A stretch of 64,000 bases of DNA from Prevotellaceae bacterium (GCA_028723525.1 JAQYET010000025.1:1-64000); one strand, 5' to 3'. Shown: positions 1 through 8,729, counted from the first letter of the stretch. The notes: generated from the letters alone by a model not told the origin. Program-made: numbers and translations.

Positions 1-628
1 CTGAATATGCAAACACATTCAGTACTTTGTGAAGCATTCTGGTAGTGTCAAGTTTTGACTTCGTAGGAGTGTTTGCACTAATGAAACGATGATACTTGTC
101 ATACAAAGTGTTCTTAGCCGCTCTGATTTCACCTTTTGTGGCATTAGTGCAACTCTCTTTGTATTCTCTGAAGAAACGTTCAATACCGCTTGCTGAAACG
201 ACTTTACGAAAGAACACTTGTAGAAAGTTGAATGCATTCCTTTCACGAGAAGCAATGTACTCCAATATTTCCATATTATTTACACAGAATACCAAATGAC
301 GTTGTGAATCGTCAAGTTCAAGTACATGGGCATAAGCCAAAAGTTTCAATGGTTGAGCCAGAACCTTGTTATATTCATTATGGGCAGACTTGTTGTCTGC
401 ATACGGCTTATGAAACACAATTCTTGTATTTTCAATGAAGAATTGTGTCTTCCACAAATCGCTTACAGTGAATGCCTTTGTTGCACAGTCGGTGCTCAGA
501 ATGCAGTCTGCAATGAAGCAAACTACATCTGGGGTACACTTTTGGTCAACGAATCGACAGTTCTTGTTCTGTCTTATATCATAGTCGTTGTATTTGTCAA
601 GATGCTCTTGTATATCTTCTATTCTCAT
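1..628 (-). CDS. Probable type II restriction endonuclease, partial (runs off the left edge)
   Basis: An open frame of 209 codons runs leftward from ATG at 628 to the window edge without a stop, so the C-terminus is missing. The protein begins MRIEDIQEHLDKYNDYDIR and is hydrophilic, with no signal peptide or membrane segment. Its ATG overlaps the methyltransferase TGA as ATGA (625-628), the arrangement of translationally coupled genes. Position directly after an Xre regulator and a DNA methyltransferase makes the cognate endonuclease the natural call. The stretch NCRFVDQKCTPDVV recalls type II endonucleases, possibly the HaeII-like family, but I cannot confirm the family and no PD-(D/E)XK motif can be assigned safely. 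Base composition is AT-rich like the rest of the operon. Confidence 0.6.
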   Translation of the reverse strand, partial: MRIEDIQEHLDKYNDYDIRQNKNCRFVDQKCTPDVVCFIADCILSTDCATKAFTVSDLWKTQFFIENTRIVFHKPYADNKSAHNEYNKVLAQPLKLLAYAHVLELDDSQRHLVFCVNNMEILEYIASRERNAFNFLQVFFRKVVSASGIERFFREYKESCTNATKGEIRAAKNTLYDKYHRFISANTPTKSKLDTTRMLHKVLNVFAYS

Positions 629-3195
629 ATGTTATGCTGTTTTAATGTTCCAAAAAAGAAAACAGAATTGTTATCTATATTCAAAGAACGAGTTCCACGA
701 TTTCTTGCAACAGAATAGAAATTTGAGAATTCGTCTGTTGCGTAAAATGCCAAATCGTCTTCCGTAATGTTTACAGACGGGTCTATTGTCGTAAGTATTG
801 CTACTGAACCATCAGCGATACAATTACTTGGCATAAAGCAAGCTCTTGGATTGTAAGTCAAATTCGGTAGTAGAATGCACTCTTGATTCATATATTTTGC
901 GACATCAAGTCCGTCCAAATCATCAATATAACTGTCATAGTCTGCAATGTTAATGATTTTATTATTCCCGATATTGCGTGATTTCAGAACCCGAATGCGT
1001 CCGCTTGCTTTTGTACGAGCTTTTGTTATAACTCGGTCTCTGTATGCCTTAAATACATTAAAGTTAATCTTGTCGGCTACTTTATCGAAAGACAAATTTC
1101 TATAAATGAGCCAATATGGGAACTTGTCATCAGTAATATAGTCTTGTGGCCTACATCTAACATCTTCCGTTATATAGGACTCTATGGTCGTCATGTCTGG
1201 AGCTTTTCGAGTGTCAAGGACAAAACTTATGGTTTCTATTTTAACACCCTTAAAACCTTTCTCGCCAAAGTCAATAATATTGGCAATATGCTTTTCTCTC
1301 ATTATTGATCTAGTCAAATTGAACTCTGGCGCATTTATTAGGCTCTTTGGTACTATCAGAGACACAACATTTCCAACACTCATCATTTTTTCTATGAAGA
1401 ATGCAAAGATATTGTTTGTGTCTTTGTTCTGAGCCTGTTCCTTATACAAAGCAAGAAGTTTCTTGTCTTTTGTTATTTTCATATATGGTGGATTCCCTAT
1501 CACAATATCATACTTTTTACTAAAATTATATAGAAGAGAATCTGCCACTATATAGTTGATGTGTATATTTTGTGGCATATTGATTTTGTCAACAAGAGCT
1601 TGTAGTATAGCTATGCTGTTTTTGTCAATATCCACAACATCAATGTTTACAACTGGTACATCTGCATACTTTTGTATCAAAGTTGGGAGAAAGTTCCCCA
1701 CACCTACTGATGGCTCCAAAATATCAAGAATAGTATACTCTTTTGCTTCTGGAAGTTTGCTTATAATAGTGAAGCAGGTATCTTGCCTTGTATAGTACGC
1801 AGCATTATTTTCTCTTTGAGCATTTGCCAATTCTGCTATTTTGGATAACTCAGCGAACTTGTATGAATTGTTAGTTCTGATAAACCTTAGCAAGTTGTCA
1901 ATGTCTGTAAGTTTTCTTCGCTCGATTATGCCTTTCGCATCTTGTTCAGTCAATGTCGGCTTGCACAAGACTCTACGTATCTTATTGGCTATCTGTCTGA
2001 AAATGATGGTTGGCACAGCTTCGCCCAAAGTTTGGCGAATATTCATTTCCTCTTTTTTAAGGAATGTTTCTTTTTCTTTAGGTGTTAAAGCATTGAGTTT
2101 CTCAAATGGAATGTCAGACCAATTGAACGACTCTGGCACAGACATCATAAGCATAACTTCTCTAATACTAAACACCCTATTATCTACAGGATGAACAGTA
2201 TTTTGACTTGCCATGATATCATTCCGCGTATGTATGCATGGGGCAACCTTATCCCAATATTGGCGAGTGTACTTGTCGCCATTCTTTTGGGCGTTATATA
2301 CAACAACTCCATTTTTAACCGTATGCGGAATGCGATTAATGTCTGTATTGTCAAACGCTGATTGTCCCTCTTTAATATCAGAAATCCATGCTTCCATTTT
2401 CGGATTGTATTTTCTGAAATTATGATATATGTCATTCTCAGAAATTTCTCCCATTTTCTTCAAAGATGGAAGATGCCCAATCACTTCTCTAAGTGTTCTC
2501 TCTGGTTGCTTGTCAGGGAAAACATCACATGGAGTTATCTCCTTAATGTCCTTTCTTACTCCAATTACAAGTGTACGAGTACGGCTTGATGGATTTCCGT
2601 AATCCTTAAAGTTTACAACTTTATACAGGATATTGTATAATCCACCAAGGTTCATTTCTATCGCTTCTTTTATGCTTTTTGCATTGCCATCAACATCAGT
2701 GCATACAGATGTCAAAAATGCTCGTACATTCTCAAAGATAAAGAATTTTGGCTTTATCTGATGAACCATTTTTATAGACTCGACAACTAAGGAATTTCTT
2801 ATTATCTCATCTTTCTTTTTCTTATGATTAGCAACAGACATACCTTGACATGGAGGAGTGGCAATAAGTACATCTAAATCAGTAACATGAAAGCCCTTTT
2901 CCCACATTTCCAATTCTGCAAATACCTTATCCTTTGTCTCCTGTGTCGTCATATCTCCACAAATATACCCACTCTTGTAGACACATTTGTTGTTATAGGA
3001 TTGTATTTTAAGACGCTTTTCAAGTAATTCTACAGTTGCAACACAGTAAAAGCCCTCTTCCTTAAAGCCATAACATCCCACGCCAGCACTGCTAAATAAG
3101 CTGACGTATGTATGTAGACCATATGAAGAACGACTTTCGGCAACAATAGCCTCTTCTATTTCTTCAGGGAGTTTATATGCTTTTGAATTTTTCAT
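625..3195 (-). CDS. Fused DNA methyltransferase: N-terminal m5C domain, C-terminal N6-adenine domain
   Basis: This 856-residue protein modifies host DNA and should protect it from the adjacent endonuclease. The first half is a cytosine-5 methyltransferase: motif I SLFSSAGVGCYGF (about 32-44), the catalytic PPCQGMS (114-120), ENV (155-157), RTR (205-207) and the late GEAVPT motif (391-396). The second half is an N6-adenine methyltransferase: EPSVGVGNF (494-502) for S-adenosylmethionine binding and the catalytic NPPY (568-571), followed by about 280 residues that probably carry target recognition. Known type IIS systems use one m5C and one m6A activity for the two strands of an asymmetric site, so such a site is inferred. 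The start overlaps the regulator gene by 23 nt. The AT-rich sequence suggests horizontal transfer. Confidence 0.92.
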   Translation of the reverse strand: MKNSKAYKLPEEIEEAIVAESRSSYGLHTYVSLFSSAGVGCYGFKEEGFYCVATVELLEKRLKIQSYNNKCVYKSGYICGDMTTQETKDKVFAELEMWEKGFHVTDLDVLIATPPCQGMSVANHKKKKDEIIRNSLVVESIKMVHQIKPKFFIFENVRAFLTSVCTDVDGNAKSIKEAIEMNLGGLYNILYKVVNFKDYGNPSSRTRTLVIGVRKDIKEITPCDVFPDKQPERTLREVIGHLPSLKKMGEISENDIYHNFRKYNPKMEAWISDIKEGQSAFDNTDINRIPHTVKNGVVVYNAQKNGDKYTRQYWDKVAPCIHTRNDIMASQNTVHPVDNRVFSIREVMLMMSVPESFNWSDIPFEKLNALTPKEKETFLKKEEMNIRQTLGEAVPTIIFRQIANKIRRVLCKPTLTEQDAKGIIERRKLTDIDNLLRFIRTNNSYKFAELSKIAELANAQRENNAAYYTRQDTCFTIISKLPEAKEYTILDILEPSVGVGNFLPTLIQKYADVPVVNIDVVDIDKNSIAILQALVDKINMPQNIHINYIVADSLLYNFSKKYDIVIGNPPYMKITKDKKLLALYKEQAQNKDTNNIFAFFIEKMMSVGNVVSLIVPKSLINAPEFNLTRSIMREKHIANIIDFGEKGFKGVKIETISFVLDTRKAPDMTTIESYITEDVRCRPQDYITDDKFPYWLIYRNLSFDKVADKINFNVFKAYRDRVITKARTKASGRIRVLKSRNIGNNKIINIADYDSYIDDLDGLDVAKYMNQECILLPNLTYNPRACFMPSNCIADGSVAILTTIDPSVNITEDDLAFYATDEFSNFYSVARNRGTRSLNIDNNSVFFFGTLKQHNI

Positions 3196-3487
3196 TTTGT
3201 TCTTTGTATTCTAAATTTTCTACAGCTAAGGAGAGGGCATTACGAGCAATTTGCCCATTGTCGGAAACAAGATCCGTAACTTTGTCTGCCAACCATAGAG
3301 CCAACAACTCTTTCTTGTCAATCTCAAAGACGGAGGCCAATAGTTCAACTTGTTCTTTTCGAGCTTTTCGTTCGCCTTTTTCTATTTTGCAATAGGTTGC
3401 CGTGTCTATATCTAATGCAGCCGCCAACTTTCTTTGTGGTAGTTGACTATGCAACCGTAAATCTTTAATTTTTTCTGTAAACAACAT
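3173..3487 (-). CDS. Xre-family HTH regulator (probable controller protein of the R-M operon)
   Basis: A 104-residue protein with an N-terminal helix-turn-helix of the Xre/Cro type (about residues 5-60): the segment LPQRKLAAALDIDTATYCKIEKGER has the usual turn and recognition helix. The tail is a short helical extension rich in charged residues. It is the first gene of a leftward operon and its 3' end overlaps the methyltransferase gene by 23 nt. Controller proteins of this size and fold time the expression of endonuclease after methyltransferase in many type II systems; that role here is inferred from context. A Bacteroidota -7 box lies about 30 nt upstream. Confidence 0.8.
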   Translation of the reverse strand: MLFTEKIKDLRLHSQLPQRKLAAALDIDTATYCKIEKGERKARKEQVELLASVFEIDKKELLALWLADKVTDLVSDNGQIARNALSLAVENLEYKEQNEKFKSI

Positions 3488-3517
3488 AATTCTGAATATT
3501 GTCTTGACAATTTATGG

Positions 3518-3525
3518 CAAAGATA
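3518..3525 (-). promoter_or_regulatory. -7 box of the restriction-modification operon promoter
   Basis: On the minus strand this reads TATCTTTG, matching the Bacteroidota consensus TAnnTTTG, about 30 nt before the regulator start codon. No convincing -33 TTTG is seen at the expected distance, which fits a weak or regulated promoter. Confidence 0.6.
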
Positions 3526-3750
3526 CGACTTTTATTCGAAAGAAAAGAATTTTTAATTCAATATTAGCAAGTGTACCCCATTATATAGAAAAAATACACA
3601 TAACAACTGAAAATATTATTCAACTTTAATTGGTTTGATTGTTTTGAATAATCTCGTTGATTTCATTTTTAATGTCTTATTGTATTAACTATTCTTTCTA
3701 ATAGTCTCAGGTGATGTGTTATTAAGTCGTAATTGATTGTGTGCTTCACA

Positions 3751-3780
3751 AATATTGAAGTGATATTCACTTCTAATATT
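3751..3780. repeat. 30-nt palindrome
   Basis: The core GAAGTGA-TAT-TCACTTC is a perfect inverted repeat flanked by AATATT on both sides. It lies about 260 nt upstream of the regulator gene. It could be an operator or a simple hairpin; no T-tract follows, so it is not an obvious terminator. Confidence 0.4.
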
Positions 3781-4006
3781 GTATTGATATTCCTAATGAA
3801 ACAATATGTATTCTATGTCTACAAGTATGTCATATTTGTACCATATACTATGTAATACATTGATATTCAATATGGTTTATTTTCGAGGAGGTGAAATAAG
3901 TATAAATCCTATTTAATCTGCCATTGCACAGGCGTTGTATTACGGAGTCTATACGGTAGTTTTTAATTCTGTAAAAACAGGCTTCGGGATACATTTTAAG
4001 CAAACA

Positions 4007-4044
4007 AAAAGTGGGAAGTCCGTTATCATGGACTTCCCACTTTT
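4007..4044. terminator. Rho-independent terminator after the PKD protein gene
   Basis: A perfect 15-bp stem (AAAAGTGGGAAGTCC with GGACTTCCCACTTTT) around an 8-nt loop lies about 95 nt after the leftward stop codon at 4140. A/T runs on both sides would let it work in both directions. Confidence 0.8.
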
Positions 4045-4139
4045 CATTATTACATTCCACGGTATTTTTGTCTTTTTACGGAAAAAGATTAGGTCTTTCT
4101 ACGGAAAACACACGCAGATTATCCAATACAAACGCAGAG

Positions 4140-6434
4140 TCACTCCTTGACAATGAGTTTCCTTGTGCTCACTGTCCCGTCGTTCATTGTTTCGCGAACC
4201 ATATAAACGCCGCGCTGAAGACTTTCGGGAGCCACTGCCAGACCGTCTATGGTGTAGTATCGGCGCGAGATAACAGCAGTCCGGGGTTCCGGTTTTTGCA
4301 CTCCTGAGACAATCGACGGGTGTTGCAGTACGTTCAATGTGATTGTTGTCAATCCGTCTGAGAATGTCAGCACTGCCTGCCTGCTCTCCATTTCCGCTTC
4401 CAGAGGGTCGCATTTTATGCGGAGAGTGTCAAGTGTCAGTCCGTTTGGAGCGTTCACTACGGTGCACCATTCGGCATTGCTGCCCTTGAAAGTATAGCCG
4501 AGATAGGAGAAGATTTCCTGTTCTGTGATGCCCCCTTCGCCTTCCACCTCAACGGTTTCGGTGCCCACAGGCAGCGTCGTGATTACACTGTGAGCGATGC
4601 TCGGATAGACATAGAACGACGTTTGACCGCCCGGCGCACCTTGGAAATAACCTGTCATGGGTTTCCATTCACCGTTTTTGAGCATGTAGGCGGTGTTGTC
4701 TTTGTCGCGCATCGGTGCCATTGCGAACGAGAGTTTCAACGACTCGTTCATCTCTGGCAGGTCGGTCACGGTGACAAAGAATTCCTCGTCGAGGATGTGA
4801 GGCTTGCTGAACTCCACCGTCACCATGCCATTGTTGTTCTGTATCGCATAGCCAATCTCCGGTATTGTCCACGAGTCGAAGTCGATTACCTCGCCCGGCA
4901 TGCCGTTGTTGCTGCGCGTGAGTGCGAATTTCACGGGCATAACCTGATCGTATAGTTCGCCTGCCGATGCTTCAGACGCATAGACATAGAAACCATATAC
5001 GAGTATCGGGCGCGATGGTTTGGAGAATTTCTCGGCAAATCCCTGCAAGTCTGCACCGGCCACCTTGCATGCTCCGGGGAATTTCCCGTCGTCACCCATG
5101 TCATAGGTTGTTGGGATGTCGGTGTCGAGAAGGTTGCATATCAGTCCGTCGTATTTAGGCATTACGCTGTCGGTGGCAACCTTTGTCATGATGTCTGTCA
5201 TCTCTCCGGTCTCTTCTGCCTCATCATTGTCTGCCACGAGCACGGCATATTGCTTGCTCATGAAGTTGTATGCTATCGAGGGGTGCTGCTCGGTGCTGTG
5301 CTCATCGGTTTCGGATGTGGGACCGTTGGTGAAGTTCCACGACCACGACGTGGGGAAACCGGTTGATGTGTCATGATATTTCACCGGCACGAGCGGCGCA
5401 ACCATTTTCAGATGAGACAGCGCATCGCGGAATGAGGCAGGGCAGTCGAACGATGCAATGGGTTTCTTCCCCGTCACTCCAACGAAGCCTTCTATCGTCT
5501 TGACATCCTCTCCCTCGGCATCGGCTACCGTCAGCGTCACGTCGTAACTGCCGCTCTTGGTGTAGTAAACCACGGGATGTTGTTCGTCGGAAGTCTCCGG
5601 CACGCCGCCCGGGAAGTGCCATACCCACGATGCGGGATTGCCCGAAGACAGGTCCTTGAAGTGTATTTCCTCTCCGGCGAGCACGTCGATGTGGGTTGTT
5701 TCGGAAACTCCTGTCACCGAGACATTGTCGATGCCGTAAGCATACATGTAACCTCCGGAATTGAAATCGTCCTTAGTCCCTGCACCATATTCCAGCCTCA
5801 GCTTCACCGTTTTGCCTGCGAAAGTCTCAAGGTCGCACTCCACGGCATGCCATTTCGAGCCCGACTCTGTGATTGCCGTGCTTTTCCATACTTCTGTCTT
5901 GGTTGCGAAATCGTCGTCGGAGACGCTTATTGTCAGCGTGGCATAGTCGTTATACACCTTGCCTCCATACACCGCGGCATGCAGAACGGCATTCGAGGGC
6001 ACACTCACTTCGGGACTTGTGGCTTTGGCGTTCTCCCTTTTCCACATCTGATAGGGCACATCGAGCGTCAGCGACTGCACGTCACCCTCCACCGAAGGCA
6101 CAGGCATGAGTGCCGTTTTCCATGTCACGTAACCGTCATTACCGTTCTCCAACGTCCAGCCCCCGGTGCCGTTGTCGAAGTTCTCTGCCCATATTGTCTG
6201 CTGCTCTCCGCTGCCTTTCACCCCGAAATTGGCTGTCAGTCCGTTTTCGGCAGCCCTCTTCAGCCTTGCCATGCGGCGCGTGTCGGCCTTCGTTGTCGTG
6301 ACAGGAGAGATGCCGGTGAGCGGTTTCTCCATTACGTGCGCCACCTTTCGGATTACTATAACATCGTCGTCGTCAGCCATTGCACCCGAAGCAATCGAGA
6401 CGAGCACTATCAACAATAACAGGTTACGTTTCAT
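4140..6434 (-). CDS. Secreted PKD-domain protein with type IX secretion sorting domain
   Basis: The chosen start (ATG 6434) gives 764 residues beginning with a clear signal peptide (MKRNLLLLIVLVSIASGAMA). A longer frame to 6503 would run through the upstream glnA terminator, so it is rejected. After the signal comes a jelly-roll, MAM-like region (about 80-242, starting WAENFDNGTGGW) of the kind found in cleaved adhesins, then two PKD domains (about 248-320 with WVWHFPGG; about 345-410 with SWSWNFTNGP), a long unassigned region, a BACON-like segment, and a C-terminal sorting domain of the Por/type IX kind (YYTIDGLAV, RGVYMVRE, RKLIVKE). It should be exported across the outer membrane and anchored at the surface or released. 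Ligand or enzymatic activity is not evident; adhesion or glycan binding is a guess. porW and porX in this window belong to the same secretion system. Confidence 0.85.
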   Translation of the reverse strand: MKRNLLLLIVLVSIASGAMADDDDVIVIRKVAHVMEKPLTGISPVTTTKADTRRMARLKRAAENGLTANFGVKGSGEQQTIWAENFDNGTGGWTLENGNDGYVTWKTALMPVPSVEGDVQSLTLDVPYQMWKRENAKATSPEVSVPSNAVLHAAVYGGKVYNDYATLTISVSDDDFATKTEVWKSTAITESGSKWHAVECDLETFAGKTVKLRLEYGAGTKDDFNSGGYMYAYGIDNVSVTGVSETTHIDVLAGEEIHFKDLSSGNPASWVWHFPGGVPETSDEQHPVVYYTKSGSYDVTLTVADAEGEDVKTIEGFVGVTGKKPIASFDCPASFRDALSHLKMVAPLVPVKYHDTSTGFPTSWSWNFTNGPTSETDEHSTEQHPSIAYNFMSKQYAVLVADNDEAEETGEMTDIMTKVATDSVMPKYDGLICNLLDTDIPTTYDMGDDGKFPGACKVAGADLQGFAEKFSKPSRPILVYGFYVYASEASAGELYDQVMPVKFALTRSNNGMPGEVIDFDSWTIPEIGYAIQNNNGMVTVEFSKPHILDEEFFVTVTDLPEMNESLKLSFAMAPMRDKDNTAYMLKNGEWKPMTGYFQGAPGGQTSFYVYPSIAHSVITTLPVGTETVEVEGEGGITEQEIFSYLGYTFKGSNAEWCTVVNAPNGLTLDTLRIKCDPLEAEMESRQAVLTFSDGLTTITLNVLQHPSIVSGVQKPEPRTAVISRRYYTIDGLAVAPESLQRGVYMVRETMNDGTVSTRKLIVKE

Positions 6435-6468
6435 TTTCGTTTGTCTTAAAGAGTTTATAATAATATAG

Positions 6469-6544
6469 AAAAAAGAGTTCGGACATCGTATGTGTGCCAC
6501 CATTTCAACAATGGCAGAACTTCATACATACGATGCCCGAACTC
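6469..6544 (-). terminator. Terminator of glnA
   Basis: A long imperfect stem pairs GAGTTCGGACATCGTATGT with ACATACGATGCCCGAACTC, with a small inner hairpin (CCATT/AATGG). On the minus strand the stem is followed by six T residues. It begins about 30 nt after the glnA stop. Confidence 0.8.
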
Positions 6545-6572
6545 CTGAATTACAGGATGTGCACTAAATGCC

Positions 6573-8078
6573 TTATCCGCAGTGGAAATGAGTCTTCACT
6601 AGCTCCTTGATAGCCTCGGGGTTGTTCTCAATGTCGCGGCGCAGCGTGGTGTCATCGAAAGCACGGAGTTGCTTGATGATACCGTCAATCATAGACTTGC
6701 TGAACACGCCCTTTTCCTCATATACGGCACGCTGACGCTCAAGACGGTCGGCAGAAGCGCAGCAGCTGTCGGGCAGTTGTGCCAGTTTCTCGAGCTTTCC
6801 GGCATTTGCAGCGTCGTGTATGTTGACATTCACGTATGTATTGTCTGCCACTTCGAGGGCATTTTCCATTTCGAAGCCATGACGACATGCCACACACAGA
6901 CCGGCGATGAGCTGATAGAGGTCGGCACTTCCGTCCGGCGAGCGCATCTCTACGGTCTGCTTCGAAGAGGTGTCGATAACCGACTCCGGCTCCTGCGGGT
7001 TTGCAGCATGACAGAGGTCGATGCCTGCAGTCCAGCCCAGCGGCACTCTCACGAGCACGCTGCGGTTGCGGTCGCCCCAGCAAACGTTAGTCGGTGCTTC
7101 CTGATGCGGCACGAGGCGGAAGTAAGACGTCGGGTTCTTGTTGCCGAAAGCGGTGATGCTCTCTGCCAAGTCCATCATTCCGGCAATGGCCTTGCGTGCT
7201 GCCACGCTCAGCTTACCGTCTTCAATCATCTGGTTCTTGCCGTCTTTCACCATACGCATGTGTATGTGCAGACCGCTACCGGCCTTTCCTACGGTAATCT
7301 TAGGAGCGAAAGTCACTTCGAGACCCATTTCGTATGCAAGGTTTCTGATTACCCACTTTGCGAGCATCAACTGGTCGGCAGCCTTTTCAGCATATACCGG
7401 CATGAACTCAATCTCGTTCTGCTCGTAGAGCATTCCGTCCTCGGTGAAGTTGCCCACTTCAGAGTGTCCGTACTTGATTTGTCCGCCCGTCTGTGCCACG
7501 TAGAGCATGCACTGCTGACGGAAGTCGTTCATCTTGGCATACGGAGCCGACTCGTGGTAGCCGCGTTGGTCTATTGCGGGATACATTTCCGGGTCTTCGT
7601 CTATTACGTAATATTCCAATTCGCCCATTGCATAGAAGTCCATTCCCGTTGTCTCGCGGAACGCTTTGCACGCCTTACGCAGCGTGTTCTCCGGCGAAGA
7701 GGCAAGCGGCTGACCGTCTTTATCGAAATAACTGCACAGCATGCAGAGTGTGGGGATTTCTGCAAACGGGTCGAGGAAGGCTGTGCTGAAACGCGGCAGC
7801 ACGTAGAGGTCGCTGCTTCCTGCCTCGATAAACGAGAAGAGGCTTGAGCCATCGACGCGCTCACCGCACGACAGTATTGTCTCCAAATAGTCCTTGTTTG
7901 TGATAACGAAGTTGAGTGTTTTCAACTTTCCGTCGCCGGCAGGATACATGAAGTTGAGCATCTTGATTTCGTTGCTCTCAATGAAGCGGATGATGTCCGC
8001 CTTTGTGAACTCCTCGGTCGGCTTCTGCAAGAATGCCACCACGGGGTTGGCATTCATTGCCAGTTCTCCTTTTGTCAT
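6573..8078 (-). CDS. glnA: Glutamine synthetase
   Basis: A cytoplasmic enzyme that condenses ammonia with glutamate using ATP, the main route of ammonium assimilation. At about 501 residues it fits the GSI-like class rather than the roughly 730-residue GSIII also common in Bacteroidales. The N-terminal beta-grasp part includes MYPAGDGKLKTLNF; the catalytic domain shows EYYVIDEDPEMYP, the metal and glutamate segment NEIEFMP, GSGLHIHMRM (the conserved GxGxHxH strand) and NRSVLVRVP with its arginine contacts. The start at 8078 follows a promoter; a second ATG at 8057 is preceded by AAAGGAG and could be the real start, shortening the protein by seven residues. It is monocistronic, with its own terminator. 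Confidence 0.95.
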   Translation of the reverse strand: MTKGELAMNANPVVAFLQKPTEEFTKADIIRFIESNEIKMLNFMYPAGDGKLKTLNFVITNKDYLETILSCGERVDGSSLFSFIEAGSSDLYVLPRFSTAFLDPFAEIPTLCMLCSYFDKDGQPLASSPENTLRKACKAFRETTGMDFYAMGELEYYVIDEDPEMYPAIDQRGYHESAPYAKMNDFRQQCMLYVAQTGGQIKYGHSEVGNFTEDGMLYEQNEIEFMPVYAEKAADQLMLAKWVIRNLAYEMGLEVTFAPKITVGKAGSGLHIHMRMVKDGKNQMIEDGKLSVAARKAIAGMMDLAESITAFGNKNPTSYFRLVPHQEAPTNVCWGDRNRSVLVRVPLGWTAGIDLCHAANPQEPESVIDTSSKQTVEMRSPDGSADLYQLIAGLCVACRHGFEMENALEVADNTYVNVNIHDAANAGKLEKLAQLPDSCCASADRLERQRAVYEEKGVFSKSMIDGIIKQLRAFDDTTLRRDIENNPEAIKELVKTHFHCG

Positions 8079-8126
8079 AGTGATGTTATTAAAAGTTTAC
8101 AAGTTAGTGATTTTGATTTATGTCTG

Positions 8127-8158
8127 CAAAATTAGTAATTTGTTTCTACACTGCCAAA
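8127..8158 (-). promoter_or_regulatory. glnA promoter (-33 and -7)
   Basis: On the minus strand TTTG (8158-8155) and TAATTTTG (8134-8127) are separated by 20 nt, a near-perfect Bacteroidota housekeeping promoter. Confidence 0.8.
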
Positions 8159-8354
8159 TAAAAGCGGGAAAATCGTTCAAAGTAGTTATCGGCTACCTGC
8201 CGCGGTTTCATAAAGCGAGGCAATAACCCGCCGGGAAAGGCGAGCCGGAAATGGCGGTGTGCAGCAACGCTCCCGGGTGATTGCCGACCACTTTTGCCGC
8301 GTTTGTCTCTGCGCTTTGCCCCAGACAGCACCACATATTATTATTTTATGTGAA

Positions 8355-8439
8355 GTAAAATCGGCGGAATTACAAAGTAAAATCGGCGAGATTGCGCGGT
8401 AATTTCGGCGAAATTGGTCGGCAAAACCGGCGATTTTAC
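8355..8439. repeat. Four-unit palindrome array, copy A
   Basis: Four 19-nt units begin at 8355, 8377, 8399 and 8421, separated by AAA, GCG and TCG. Each unit fits GYAAWWTCGSCGAWWTTRC with a few substitutions; GSCG at the centre is invariant. Total length is 85 nt. It sits upstream of both glnA and tnaA. The 22-nt period is not a multiple of three, so it is not a coding repeat. Confidence 0.9.
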
Positions 8440-8551
8440 CTCCCTGTTGACATGCTTTCGGAAAGCCGCAGGCGATGAGACAGTAACCCACAGGGGGCTT
8501 ATTCGGGGTCATGTGGGCGGAAGGAGCGGCAGGAGGGATAAAAAACGGCAA

Positions 8552-8602
8552 TTTAAACCCCAATCGATCATTAGAACACTTAATGACCGATTGGAATTAA
8601 AA
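8552..8602. repeat. Compact inverted repeat related to the ends of the 45447-45646 element
   Basis: CCAATCGATCATTA (8559-8572) faces TAATGACCGATTGG (8581-8594), with one mismatch in the stem. About 30 nt of the left part, including CATTAGAACACTTAA, matches the reverse complement of the right end of the 200-bp element at 45447-45646, so this looks like two element ends joined without the middle. Confidence 0.75.
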
Positions 8603-8644
8603 CGCCGGCATACGGCCTCCCGAGAATAAAAATATGTGAAATGA

Positions 8645-8675
8645 TTGCTATTGTCGAAATTAGTTTGTAATTTTG
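8645..8675 (+). promoter_or_regulatory. tnaA promoter
   Basis: TTG (8645-8647) and TAATTTTG (8668-8675) are 20 nt apart and lie about 55 nt before the tnaA start codon. No TnaC-like leader peptide is visible between promoter and gene. Confidence 0.7.
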
Positions 8676-8729
8676 TACCCACAGTTAATTTAAGTATCAA
8701 TCATATCTAAACTTTGAAATAATTACGCT

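Larger units (their letters stand above)
3488..4139. other. AT-rich intergenic region between the R-M operon and the secreted PKD protein gene
   Basis: About 650 nt without a credible gene. It holds the R-M promoter at its left end, a palindrome at 3751-3780 and a terminator hairpin at 4007-4044. Short open frames here lack family signatures and start sites. No insertion sequence, tRNA or obvious attachment site is visible, although the change in base composition somewhere in this stretch suggests it contains the right boundary of the acquired R-M segment. Confidence 0.6.
8079..8729. other. glnA-tnaA divergent intergenic region
   Basis: About 650 nt holding the two outward promoters, one four-unit palindrome array (8355-8439) and one inverted-repeat element end pair (8552-8602). 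The stretch 8160-8340 is GC-rich and without an identifiable gene or RNA. Open frames across it translate the repeats and are not credible. Confidence 0.6.

Noticed and set aside
5577..6419. 280-codon open frame antisense to the PKD protein
   Set aside because: No family signature; lies fully within a well-supported gene on the other strand.
6669..7847. 392-codon open frame antisense to glnA
   Set aside because: Shadow of glutamine synthetase codon structure; protein is rich in His and Cys in the pattern typical of antisense translation.
8160..8340. Structured RNA or riboswitch upstream of glnA
   Set aside because: The stretch is GC-rich but lies upstream of the predicted glnA promoter, and no known motif can be recognised by eye.
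8355..8439. CRISPR-like array
   Set aside because: Repeats are spaced by only 3 nt, are degenerate palindromes and never exceed four units; no cas genes are in the window.
8186..8563. 125-codon leftward frame between glnA and tnaA
   Set aside because: It crosses palindrome array A, lacks a start signal and resembles nothing; repeat translation explains it.
8603..8729. TnaC-like leader peptide upstream of tnaA
   Set aside because: No short open frame with a critical tryptophan and suitable spacing is visible.
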